A stretch of 23,690 bases of DNA, taken from contig JAEWEK010000052.1 of NCBI GenBank assembly GCA_023389425.1, positions 1 to 23,690 of the forward strand. The letters are read 5' to 3'. This document shows, in pieces, positions 16,468 through 23,110 of this stretch. The DNA is from Pseudomonadota bacterium. Its GTDB lineage: Bacteria; Pseudomonadota; Gammaproteobacteria; Burkholderiales; Burkholderiaceae_D. The notes beneath the pieces were generated by a model. That model ran no database searches. It worked only from the letters and a program-made list of their open reading frames with translations, and was not told where the DNA came from. A program made the position numbers and the translations under genes. Position 1 is the first letter of the stretch. The number at the start of each line of letters is the position of its first letter.

Positions 16468-17453
16468 TCGAGCTGCTTGAAGAGCGCATCCGGCACCGCG
16501 ATGCCTTCCGTCGCAGCCTCGCGCGCCAGTGCCTCGCGCCGCTGGCCCGGCAGCCGCACGTCGGGATCCGCCAGCATCGCCGCCACCAGCGTCTCGACCC
16601 GCTCGTTGAACACGTCCGTCCCCGCCAGCGCCGACGGATCGATCACCATGAAGGCTTGCCCGATGCGCGGCCGGTTGCCCTGCTCGACGAAGAAGGAATC
16701 GGCCTCGAAACCAAACGCCGCGCCGGTGAGCGCACAGCACAGCAGCTCGACGATCAGCGCGAGCATCGCGCCCTTCACGCCGCCGGCCGGCACCATCATG
16801 CCTTCCAGCCCGGCCTTGGGATCGGTGGTCGGATTGCCGTCCTTGTCCAGCGCCCAGCCCAGCGGAATCGACTCGCCCTTTTTTGCCGCGACCATCAGCT
16901 TGCCGCGTGCGACCTCCGACAGCGACAGGTCGATCACCAGCGGCGGCGCATCGCGGCGCGGGAACACGGCGGCGATCGGGTTGGTGCCGAACAGCGCGCG
17001 CTTGCCGCCCCACGCCGGCATGCCGCCCGGCGAATTGCCGAACGCGAGGCCGACCATGCCGGCGCGCGCCACCGCTTCCAGGTGATACGCCGCCGCGCCG
17101 AAGTGGTGGCTGCGCGTGACGCAGGCAAACGCCGCGCCGCACTCGCGCGCCGAGCGGATGGCTTCGCGCACGGCGACCGCGCAGGCCGGGAAGGCGAGTC
17201 CCTCCTCGGCGTCGACCAGCAGTGCCGCCGCTTTGGTCTGCTGGACCTGCGGGACCGCGTCGCCGTTGACGCGCCCGTTGCGCAGGTGCCCCGCGTACTG
17301 CGCAACGCGCGACAGGCCGTGCGAGGCCAGGCCCTGTGCCTCCGCCGCGACCAGTGCGGCAGCGGTGGCGGCGGCCATTTCGGCGCTGGCGCCCGCGCGC
17401 CGCAGCGCGTCGGTGGCAAGCGTGGTCAGGTCGGTAATGCTATGTGTTGGCAT
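16449..17453 (-). CDS. comC: Ldh2-family NAD(P)-dependent dehydrogenase, ComC-like ((R)-sulfolactate dehydrogenase candidate)
   Basis: The protein has 334 residues, the usual length of the malate/L-lactate/L-sulfolactate dehydrogenase family (not related to Rossmann-type dehydrogenases). Markers are EAQGLASHGLSRVAQY, catalytic-region H116-H117 in TRSHHFGAAAYHLE, AFGNSPGGMPAWGGK, FGTNPIAAVFPR, VIDLSLSEVARGKL and PAGGVKGAMLALIVELL. ComC oxidises or forms (R)-3-sulfolactate; sister enzymes act on malate, ureidoglycolate or delta-1-piperideine-2-carboxylate. Pairing with an SlcC-like gene, which it overlaps by 28 bp, makes sulfolactate or a related hydroxyacid the best guess. The ATG at 17453 has GGAG upstream. 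Its last codons are repeated twice in the downstream tandem array. Confidence 0.8.
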   Translation of the reverse strand: MPTHSITDLTTLATDALRRAGASAEMAAATAAALVAAEAQGLASHGLSRVAQYAGHLRNGRVNGDAVPQVQQTKAAALLVDAEEGLAFPACAVAVREAIRSARECGAAFACVTRSHHFGAAAYHLEAVARAGMVGLAFGNSPGGMPAWGGKRALFGTNPIAAVFPRRDAPPLVIDLSLSEVARGKLMVAAKKGESIPLGWALDKDGNPTTDPKAGLEGMMVPAGGVKGAMLALIVELLCCALTGAAFGFEADSFFVEQGNRPRIGQAFMVIDPSALAGTDVFNERVETLVAAMLADPDVRLPGQRREALAREAATEGIAVPDALFKQLEELAQA

Positions 17454-18397
17454 GGCTGCTCCGTGGAGTTGGGGCCGAGCAGCCGCCCGGCGACCAGCTC
17501 GGCGATCATTGCGCTCACGCGCTCGTTCGATTCCCGGGTGACGCCGGCGATGTGCGGCGTCAGTATCAGGTTGGGGACGTCGGCCAGCGGCGATCCCGCC
17601 GGCAGCGGCTCTTGCTCGAACACGTCGAGCGCGGCGCCGCCCAGCCGGCCTTCGGACAGCGCGGCCGCCAGCGCGGCTTCGTCGACGATGCCGCCGCGTG
17701 CCGTATTGATGAGCACCGCTCCTGCTTTCATCGTGCCGATGCGCGCCGCATCCAGCAGCCTGCGGGTCGACTCGGTCAGCGGCACGTGCAGCGTCACCGC
17801 GTCGGCCTCGCGCAGCAGTTCCTCGAAACCGCAGCAGACGGCACCGTGCTCGCGCCATACCGGCGAGCCTGCATCGAGCATCGGATCATGGCCGATCACG
17901 CGCATGCCCAGCGCACGCGCCAGCTGCGCCGCCAGCCGCCCGATGCCGCCGAAACCGACAATGCCCAGCGTCTTGCCCGCGCACTCGCGTCCATCCGATA
18001 ACAATGCGCGCGGCCACTTGCCGGCGCCGACCGCGCTGCTCGACAGGTAGGCGCCGCGCAGCAGCACCATCGCCGTCGAGATGACGTACTCGGCCACCGC
18101 CAAGGCATTGGCGCCGGTGGCCGGGATCACGGCGATGCGGCGCGCTTCGCAGGCCGGCACGTCGATGTTGTCCAGGCCGACGCCGAGCCGGCCGACCACC
18201 TTCAGCTTGCGTCCCGCCGCGAGCAGCTCGCCGCGCACCTGGGTGCGGTTCCGGACGATCAGCGCATCGGCATCGGCCAGCTCGCGCATCAGGTCCTGCG
18301 GCCTGTCCACCAGCGCCGGGTCATATACGACATCGAACCGGCGTTGCAGGTCATTCACGGACGGTTCGTCCATGAACTCGCAAATCACGATTTTCAT
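17426..18397 (-). CDS. slcC: D-2-hydroxyacid dehydrogenase, SlcC-like ((S)-sulfolactate dehydrogenase candidate)
   Basis: The protein has 323 residues. It is a D-isomer-specific NAD-dependent 2-hydroxyacid dehydrogenase. The NAD-binding loop is VGFGGIGR and the catalytic triad is complete: R234 in NTARGGIVDE, E263 in DVFEQEPLP and H282 in LTPHIAGVT. The N-terminal pattern VICEFMDE, DALIVRNRTQVR, VVGRLGVGLDNID and ATGANALAVAEYVI agrees with my memory of SlcC and distinguishes it from SerA, whose regulatory domains are missing. SlcC with ComC interconverts sulfolactate enantiomers through sulfopyruvate. The start at 18397 has GGAGAAG upstream and begins 13 bp after the permease stop, so it belongs to the transporter operon. 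A general hydroxypyruvate or phosphoglycerate role remains possible. Confidence 0.8.
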   Translation of the reverse strand: MKIVICEFMDEPSVNDLQRRFDVVYDPALVDRPQDLMRELADADALIVRNRTQVRGELLAAGRKLKVVGRLGVGLDNIDVPACEARRIAVIPATGANALAVAEYVISTAMVLLRGAYLSSSAVGAGKWPRALLSDGRECAGKTLGIVGFGGIGRLAAQLARALGMRVIGHDPMLDAGSPVWREHGAVCCGFEELLREADAVTLHVPLTESTRRLLDAARIGTMKAGAVLINTARGGIVDEAALAAALSEGRLGGAALDVFEQEPLPAGSPLADVPNLILTPHIAGVTRESNERVSAMIAELVAGRLLGPNSTEQPCQHIALPT

Positions 18398-18410
18398 GAG
18401 CTTCTCCGGA

Positions 18411-19286
18411 TCAGGCCTGCATGCCCCACTTGCGCACGGTATGGGTTTCGATCACGCGGAACACGAGGTTCTCGACGATCAGGCCGATCAGGATCACGGT
18501 GAGCAGGCCCGCGAACACGCTCGGGATTTCGAGCTGGTTCTTGTTCTCGTAGATGAACCAGCCAAGGCCGCCGGAACCGGAGCTCACGCCGAATACCAGC
18601 TCGGACGCGATCAGGGTTCGCCATGCAAACGCCCAGCCGATCTTGAGGCCGGTGAGGATGCTGGGGAAGGCCGCCGGGATCAGGATCTTGCTAACGTAGC
18701 TGAAGCCGCCCAGGCCGTAATTGCGGCCCACCATGCGCAGCGTGTTGGACACCGCCAGGAAGCCGGAGTGCGTGTTGAGCGCGACCGCCCACACCACCGA
18801 GTGCACCAGCACGAAGATCAGGCTGCCGTTGCCCAGGCCAAACCAGATCAGCGCGATCGGCAGCAGCGCGATCGCCGGCAGCGGGTTGAACATCGAGGTC
18901 AGCGTCTCGAGGAAGTCGGTGCCGATGCGCGATGAGATGCCGAAGGCGGTGAGCACCGCCGCCAGCGCGATGCCGACCGCGTAACCCATCAGCAGCACCT
19001 TGAGCGAGGCCCAGATCTTGATGAACAGGTCACCCTGGACCAGGTGGGTCACCAGCGCTTGCACGGTGGCGCTGAAGGTCGGGAACAGCAGCTCGTTGTT
19101 CAGCCAGCGCGCGCCCACTTCCCACGCCACCATCAGCACGACGAGGATGAAGGCCTTGCGCAGGGCGCCGATGTTGTACAGCTTTTCGAACGTCGACAGG
19201 GGCTTTTGCACCACGCCGAACTGGGAGGAATCGAGCGGTTCGCGGTGGATCGACGGCCGCGACCACAGGACGGCATCCTTAGACAT
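18411..19286 (-). CDS. ABC transporter permease, NitT/TauT (SsuC/TauC) family
   Basis: The protein has 291 residues with an extended cytoplasmic N-terminus (about 45 residues) and about six membrane helices. The EAA loop reads GGFSYVSKILIPAAFPSILTGLKIGWAFAWRTLIASEL, split here as the family motif SKILIPAAFPSI...G..IG.A.AW, which contacts the ATPase. Such permeases import sulfonates, nitrate, cyanate or pyrimidine precursors. It overlaps the ATPase gene by 8 bp and precedes the SlcC-like gene, so importer and dehydrogenases are probably one transcript. The family covers many substrates, so the substrate is inferred from context only. Confidence 0.88.
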   Translation of the reverse strand: MSKDAVLWSRPSIHREPLDSSQFGVVQKPLSTFEKLYNIGALRKAFILVVLMVAWEVGARWLNNELLFPTFSATVQALVTHLVQGDLFIKIWASLKVLLMGYAVGIALAAVLTAFGISSRIGTDFLETLTSMFNPLPAIALLPIALIWFGLGNGSLIFVLVHSVVWAVALNTHSGFLAVSNTLRMVGRNYGLGGFSYVSKILIPAAFPSILTGLKIGWAFAWRTLIASELVFGVSSGSGGLGWFIYENKNQLEIPSVFAGLLTVILIGLIVENLVFRVIETHTVRKWGMQA

Positions 19287-20085
19287 GCTGCACCTCCTTC
19301 TCTTCGATATCGTCGGCGAAGAGCATCCTGTGGATTTCGTGCTCCAGCTCCTTGGCTACTTTCGGGTCCTCGCAATCGCGCGGCGCGCTGGCCAGTTCGG
19401 CCTTGACCTGGCCCGGGTGCGGCGACAGCAGCAGGATGCGGCTGCCGCACTTGATCGCCTCGGGAATCGAGTGGGTCACGAACAGCACCGTGAAGTGGGT
19501 GTCGTCCCACAGGTGCAGCAGCTCGTCCTGCATCTTGCGGCGGGTGAGCGCGTCCAGCGCGGCGTAGGGCTCGTCCATCAGCAGCACGTCCGGCTCCATC
19601 GCCATGCCGCGCGCGATCGCCACCCGCTGCTTCATGCCGCCCGAGAGCATGTGCGGATGGTGGTTGGCGAACTTGGCCAGGTTGACCTTCTCGATGTACT
19701 GCATCGCCTTTTCCTCCGCCGATTTGGCCGAGTGCTTGCCCGAAGCGCACAGCGGGAACATCACGTTTTCCTTCACCGTCTTCCAGGGCAGCAGCTGGTC
19801 GAATTCCTGGAACACCATCATCCGGTCCGGGCCCGGCCTGGTGACCAGCTTGTCCTTCAGGCGGATCTCGCCTTCGGTCGGCGCCATGTAGCCGCCGACC
19901 GCCTTCAGGAGCGTCGACTTGCCGCAGCCGGAAGGCCCCAGCAGCACGTAGCGGTCCGATTTGAACACCTGGAAGTTGACGCGGTAGGTTGCCGTCACCA
20001 GGTGGGCCTTGGTCTTGTATTGCAGCGTGACGTCACGCACGTCCAAAAGCGGGCTTGGTCCTTGCTGCGGGGTGCTCATATCCAT
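19279..20085 (-). CDS. ABC transporter ATPase, NitT/TauT (SsuB/TauB) family
   Basis: The protein has 268 residues. Motifs are Walker A GPSGCGKST, Q-loop VFQEFDQLLPW, signature MLSGGMKQRVA, Walker B VLLMDEPYAALDAL and switch His in FVTHSIPEA. The GGMKQR and DEPYAALDA forms are typical of the nitrate/sulfonate/taurine importer group. A GGAGAG ribosome binding site precedes the ATG at 20085; a second in-frame ATG lies two codons later at 20079. It lies 33 bp after the binding-protein gene and overlaps the permease gene, giving the order binding protein, ATPase, permease. Confidence 0.9.
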   Translation of the reverse strand: MDMSTPQQGPSPLLDVRDVTLQYKTKAHLVTATYRVNFQVFKSDRYVLLGPSGCGKSTLLKAVGGYMAPTEGEIRLKDKLVTRPGPDRMMVFQEFDQLLPWKTVKENVMFPLCASGKHSAKSAEEKAMQYIEKVNLAKFANHHPHMLSGGMKQRVAIARGMAMEPDVLLMDEPYAALDALTRRKMQDELLHLWDDTHFTVLFVTHSIPEAIKCGSRILLLSPHPGQVKAELASAPRDCEDPKVAKELEHEIHRMLFADDIEEKEVQHV

Positions 20086-20118
20086 GACTCTCCATCCTTT
20101 GCTTGAAGCTGGCCCGGG

Positions 20119-21126
20119 TCAGCTGCCCGGCAGGTTGTGCACGTTCGGGAAGAACAGGTCCTTCCAGGATGCCGGCTTGGCCTTGATGGAGCCGATCTTG
20201 TACATGAAGTCGACGTACTTGGTGACGTTCTCCGGGGTCGTGGTGTACTTGACCTCGGGGTCGTTCAGCATCTTGACGACGTTGTCGAGACTGTCCTTGT
20301 CCTTGGAGATGCGCAGGTAGGCTTCGGCGGCCCACTTGTGGTCCTTGTTGATCATCGCGATCGCCTCGTCCAGCGCCTTGGTGAACGCCGCGTAGACTTT
20401 CGGATTCTCGTTGCGGAACTTGGACGTGGTCCACACCAGGTTGAAGGTGGCCGGGCCGCCCAGCACCTGGTAGGAATCGAGCACCTTGTGGATGCCCGGC
20501 TTTTCGAGCTGCTGGTATTGGAACGGCGGCGAGCTGAAATGCGCGTCCACTTCGCTGGTGCCCGACAGCAGGGCCGCCTGGCCGTCCGGATGGCTCATGG
20601 TCACGGTCAGTCGATCGAGCTTGTTCTGCTGGCCGGCACCAAAAGCCTGCTCGGCCGCCATCTGCAGCGTCACCGCCTGGATCGATACCTTCACCGCGGG
20701 CAGCGCGATCTTGTCCTTGTCGGTGAAGTCCTTGATGGTCTTGACGGCGGGGTTGCGGGTGGTGAGGTAGAGCGGCATGGAGTTCAGCGCGGCCACCGCC
20801 TTGACGTCGTAGTTGCCGCGCGTCTTGGCCCACAGCGTCACCATCGGCGCCACCCCGCCGGAGGCGAAGTGCAGGCTGTTGGACAGCAGCGCGTCGTTCA
20901 TCACGTTCCCGCCGGCGAACTTGGCCCAGGTGACCTTGAGGTCGTTGATGCCGGCTTCCTTCGCGTACTTCTCGACGAGGTGCTGGTCTTCCATGATCAT
21001 CATCGGAAGGTAGCTGATGCCGTACTGCTCCGCGATTTTCAGGTCGGTGACCTCGGCGCGCGCGGCGAGCGAGGTGGAGAGCAGGGCGGCGGCCCCGGCG
21101 CACAACAGCGTGGATCTGAGTTGCAT
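20119..21126 (-). CDS. ABC transporter periplasmic binding protein, NitT/TauT (SsuA/NMT1-like)
   Basis: The protein has 335 residues with a signal peptide (about residues 1-24, ending AARA). The mature part has the SsuA/TauA-like two-lobe pattern: DLKIAEQYGISYLPMMIM, WAKFAGGNVMNDALLSNSLHFASGG and LLSGTSEVDAHFSSPPFQYQQ. It would capture a small anion and deliver it to the permease. Specificity cannot be read from sequence, but the downstream SlcC-like, ComC-like and TauE-type genes and upstream dicarboxylate-type enzymes point to a sulfonated or plain hydroxy/dicarboxylic acid. The start has GGAGGAG upstream. Its promoter region carries copy 3 of the CTAGRTGA motif. Confidence 0.87.
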   Translation of the reverse strand: MQLRSTLLCAGAAALLSTSLAARAEVTDLKIAEQYGISYLPMMIMEDQHLVEKYAKEAGINDLKVTWAKFAGGNVMNDALLSNSLHFASGGVAPMVTLWAKTRGNYDVKAVAALNSMPLYLTTRNPAVKTIKDFTDKDKIALPAVKVSIQAVTLQMAAEQAFGAGQQNKLDRLTVTMSHPDGQAALLSGTSEVDAHFSSPPFQYQQLEKPGIHKVLDSYQVLGGPATFNLVWTTSKFRNENPKVYAAFTKALDEAIAMINKDHKWAAEAYLRISKDKDSLDNVVKMLNDPEVKYTTTPENVTKYVDFMYKIGSIKAKPASWKDLFFPNVHNLPGS

Positions 21127-21247
21127 TGGATGTCTCCTCCAATATCGGTTGGTCTGGCGAGGGGGCGCCTTGCGCCTGTTGTGTTGTGCTTCCCCCGTCC
21201 TGATGGTCTATCGATCGCTAATTGCCTTTTCACTGTACGACCACTCG

Positions 21248-21276
21248 ATAGTAGACCAGTGTCGGCATAAATTCAA
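21248..21276 (-). promoter_or_regulatory. Candidate sigma-70 promoter of the ABC transporter operon
   Basis: On the minus strand TTGAAT (21276-21271) is followed by exactly 17 bp and TACTAT (21253-21248); each box matches four of six positions. A start near 21241 leaves a leader of about 115 nt before the binding-protein ATG. The candidate operator at 21277-21293 directly abuts the -35 box. Confidence 0.5.
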
Positions 21277-21293
21277 CTAGATGACTTAAATGA
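21277..21293 (+). promoter_or_regulatory. Candidate operator, CTAGRTGA-N6-TGA, copy 3 (ABC operon promoter)
   Basis: It reads CTAGATGA-CTTAAA-TGA on the plus strand, opposite to the operon. Similarity with copy 1 extends to both sides: AATTCAA precedes CTAG in both, and the second TGA is followed by a (G/A)TT-type end. It touches the predicted -35 box of the ABC operon. Confidence 0.5.
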
Positions 21294-21330
21294 GTTCACC
21301 TTTTTTTGTATCACTTCATGCGCACAGGCG

Positions 21331-21362
21331 AACGTCGTTCCCGCGCAGGCGGGAATGACGTT
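21331..21362. repeat. Single REP-like palindrome after the flavoprotein gene
   Basis: The arms AACGTCGTTCCCGC and GCGGGAATGACGTT flank a GCAG loop. It begins eight bases after the flavoprotein stop on the minus strand, so it may terminate or stabilise the fumarase-flavoprotein transcript before the ABC operon promoter. Its 28-base core is the exact reverse complement of the element at 12252-12279. Confidence 0.75.
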
Positions 21363-21370
21363 TTACGTCT

Positions 21371-23110
21371 CTAGTGTGCGGGCGCTGCTTCCGGCTCCAG
21401 GATCGTGTGTCCCGGCTGGACGCGGTCGAAGCGGACCGGTTCACGGCCGAGTTCCAAACCTGCGCCTTTCACGCGCGCCACGGTGAAGCTCGACGTTTCC
21501 AGCTCACCCGTCTGCGGGAAGTCCTCGCGGTAGTGGGCGCCGCGCGAATCCTCCCTCAGCAGCGCGGCGGCGGCGATCACCTGGCTCACCGCGATCAGGC
21601 TGCGCAAGTCCATCCACGCCTGCCAGCTCATGTTGTAGGCGCGGTCGGCATCAGGGATGCCGGTGCGCGCGAGCTGCGCGTCCAGCTCTTCCAGCCGGCG
21701 CTGGGCGCGCCGGATGCCCTCGGCCGTGCGCAGGATGCCTACGTCAAGCCACATGCATTCGAACAGGGCTTCGCGGATCGCTTCCAGGTCGCCCGGCTCG
21801 CGCGTGAACGGCAGCGCGTGTTCATGCATGCTGCGTGCGATCGCCGCCTCGTCCGGCGCGCGAAAGCCCGGGTTGCGGCCGACCCAGGCGGCCATGGACT
21901 CGCCCGAGATCCCGCCGAACACGGTGGAGTTGGCGACACCGTTGCCGCCCAGCCGGTTGGCGCCGTGCACGCCGCCGGTGTCCTCGCCCGCCGCGAACAG
22001 GCCGGTGAGTTCGGTGGTCGTGTCGGGCTTGAACACCACGCCGCCCATCATGTAGTGCGCGGTCGGCACCACTTCGACCCGTCCGCCGGCAAGGTCGAAG
22101 CCGCAGTCGCCGCAGCGCTCGACCATGCCCTTGAACTGCTGGCGCACCTTGTCCGGCCCGAGGTGCGACATCTGGATGTAGACGCCGCCGTTGGGCGTGC
22201 TGCGGCCGGCGCGGATTTCGGCATAGATGCCGCGCGAGACGATGTCGCGCGTGGCCCGCTCGCCGCGCGGGTCGTAGTTGTTCATGAAGCGTTCGCCGTC
22301 GCCGTTGAGCAGGTAGCCGCCGGCGCCGCGCAGGCCTTCTTCCAGCACGGTGCCGGTCATGCGCGTGTGCGTCCCCGCCAGCAGGCCGGTCGGGTGGAAC
22401 TGCACCATCTCCATGTCGCGCAGCGGCAGGCCGGCCCGCAGCGCCATCGCCAGGCCATCGCAGCTCTTGTCGCCGGACGGCGTGTGGAATTTGTACATGG
22501 TCGGGCCGCCGCCGGTCGCCAGCAGCACCGCCTTCGCCTGCACGAACACGAATTCGCCGCTGCGCATGTCGATCATCAGCACGCCCGACAGCGCTTTGCC
22601 GTCTTCGGTCTTCACCAGCTCGACGGCGCGGTGCTCCTCCAGCCGATGGATACCGCGCGCCCACACCTGTTCTGACAGGCGGTTGATGATTTCGATGCCG
22701 GTCAGGTCGCCCTTGTGCACGGTGCGGTCGAAAGTCTGGCCCGCGAAGGCCTTCTGGTGCACGGTGCCGTCCGGGTTGCGGTCGAAGAAGCAGCCGAGCT
22801 CATTTTCCAGTTCGTGGATGCGCTCGACGGCCTTGGTCACCAGCGTCCACGCCAGTTCCTGGTTGGCCAGCCACTTGCTTCCCTCGATCGTGTCCATGAA
22901 GTGCCGTTCGACCGAATCGCCTTCGGCCAGCGCCACGTTATACCCGCCCTGCACCATGCGCGTGCAGCCGCATTTGCCGAGCAGTCCCTTGACCGCGACC
23001 GTGATCGACAGCGATGGGTCGGCCTGGTGCGCATGCAGCGCCGCGAACAGGCCGGCGCCGCCGGAGCCGAGGATCAGGATGTCGGTCTGGATGCGCTTGA
23101 TCGGGTTCAT
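21371..23110 (-). CDS. SdhA/FrdA-type FAD flavoprotein, soluble, orphan (dicarboxylate oxidoreductase)
   Basis: The protein has 579 residues. The N-terminal FAD loop is GSGGAG (residues 15-20). Fumarate reductase/succinate dehydrogenase features follow: QFHPTG, EGLRGAGGYLLN, GERFMNNYDP, RATRDIVSR, PTAHYMMGGV with H352, and the second FAD segment GLFAAGEDTGGVHGANRLGGN. These imply hydride transfer on a succinate-like substrate. The His that carries covalent FAD in SdhA/FrdA is replaced by C49 in GCTRMVQGG, so FAD should be non-covalent, as in L-aspartate oxidase. No iron-sulfur or membrane-anchor gene is adjacent. It overlaps the fumarase beta gene by 4 bp (ATGA), indicating tight coupling with a hydratase. 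The start at 23110 is set by that overlap and the FAD motif. Confidence 0.87.
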   Translation of the reverse strand: MNPIKRIQTDILILGSGGAGLFAALHAHQADPSLSITVAVKGLLGKCGCTRMVQGGYNVALAEGDSVERHFMDTIEGSKWLANQELAWTLVTKAVERIHELENELGCFFDRNPDGTVHQKAFAGQTFDRTVHKGDLTGIEIINRLSEQVWARGIHRLEEHRAVELVKTEDGKALSGVLMIDMRSGEFVFVQAKAVLLATGGGPTMYKFHTPSGDKSCDGLAMALRAGLPLRDMEMVQFHPTGLLAGTHTRMTGTVLEEGLRGAGGYLLNGDGERFMNNYDPRGERATRDIVSRGIYAEIRAGRSTPNGGVYIQMSHLGPDKVRQQFKGMVERCGDCGFDLAGGRVEVVPTAHYMMGGVVFKPDTTTELTGLFAAGEDTGGVHGANRLGGNGVANSTVFGGISGESMAAWVGRNPGFRAPDEAAIARSMHEHALPFTREPGDLEAIREALFECMWLDVGILRTAEGIRRAQRRLEELDAQLARTGIPDADRAYNMSWQAWMDLRSLIAVSQVIAAAALLREDSRGAHYREDFPQTGELETSSFTVARVKGAGLELGREPVRFDRVQPGHTILEPEAAPAH

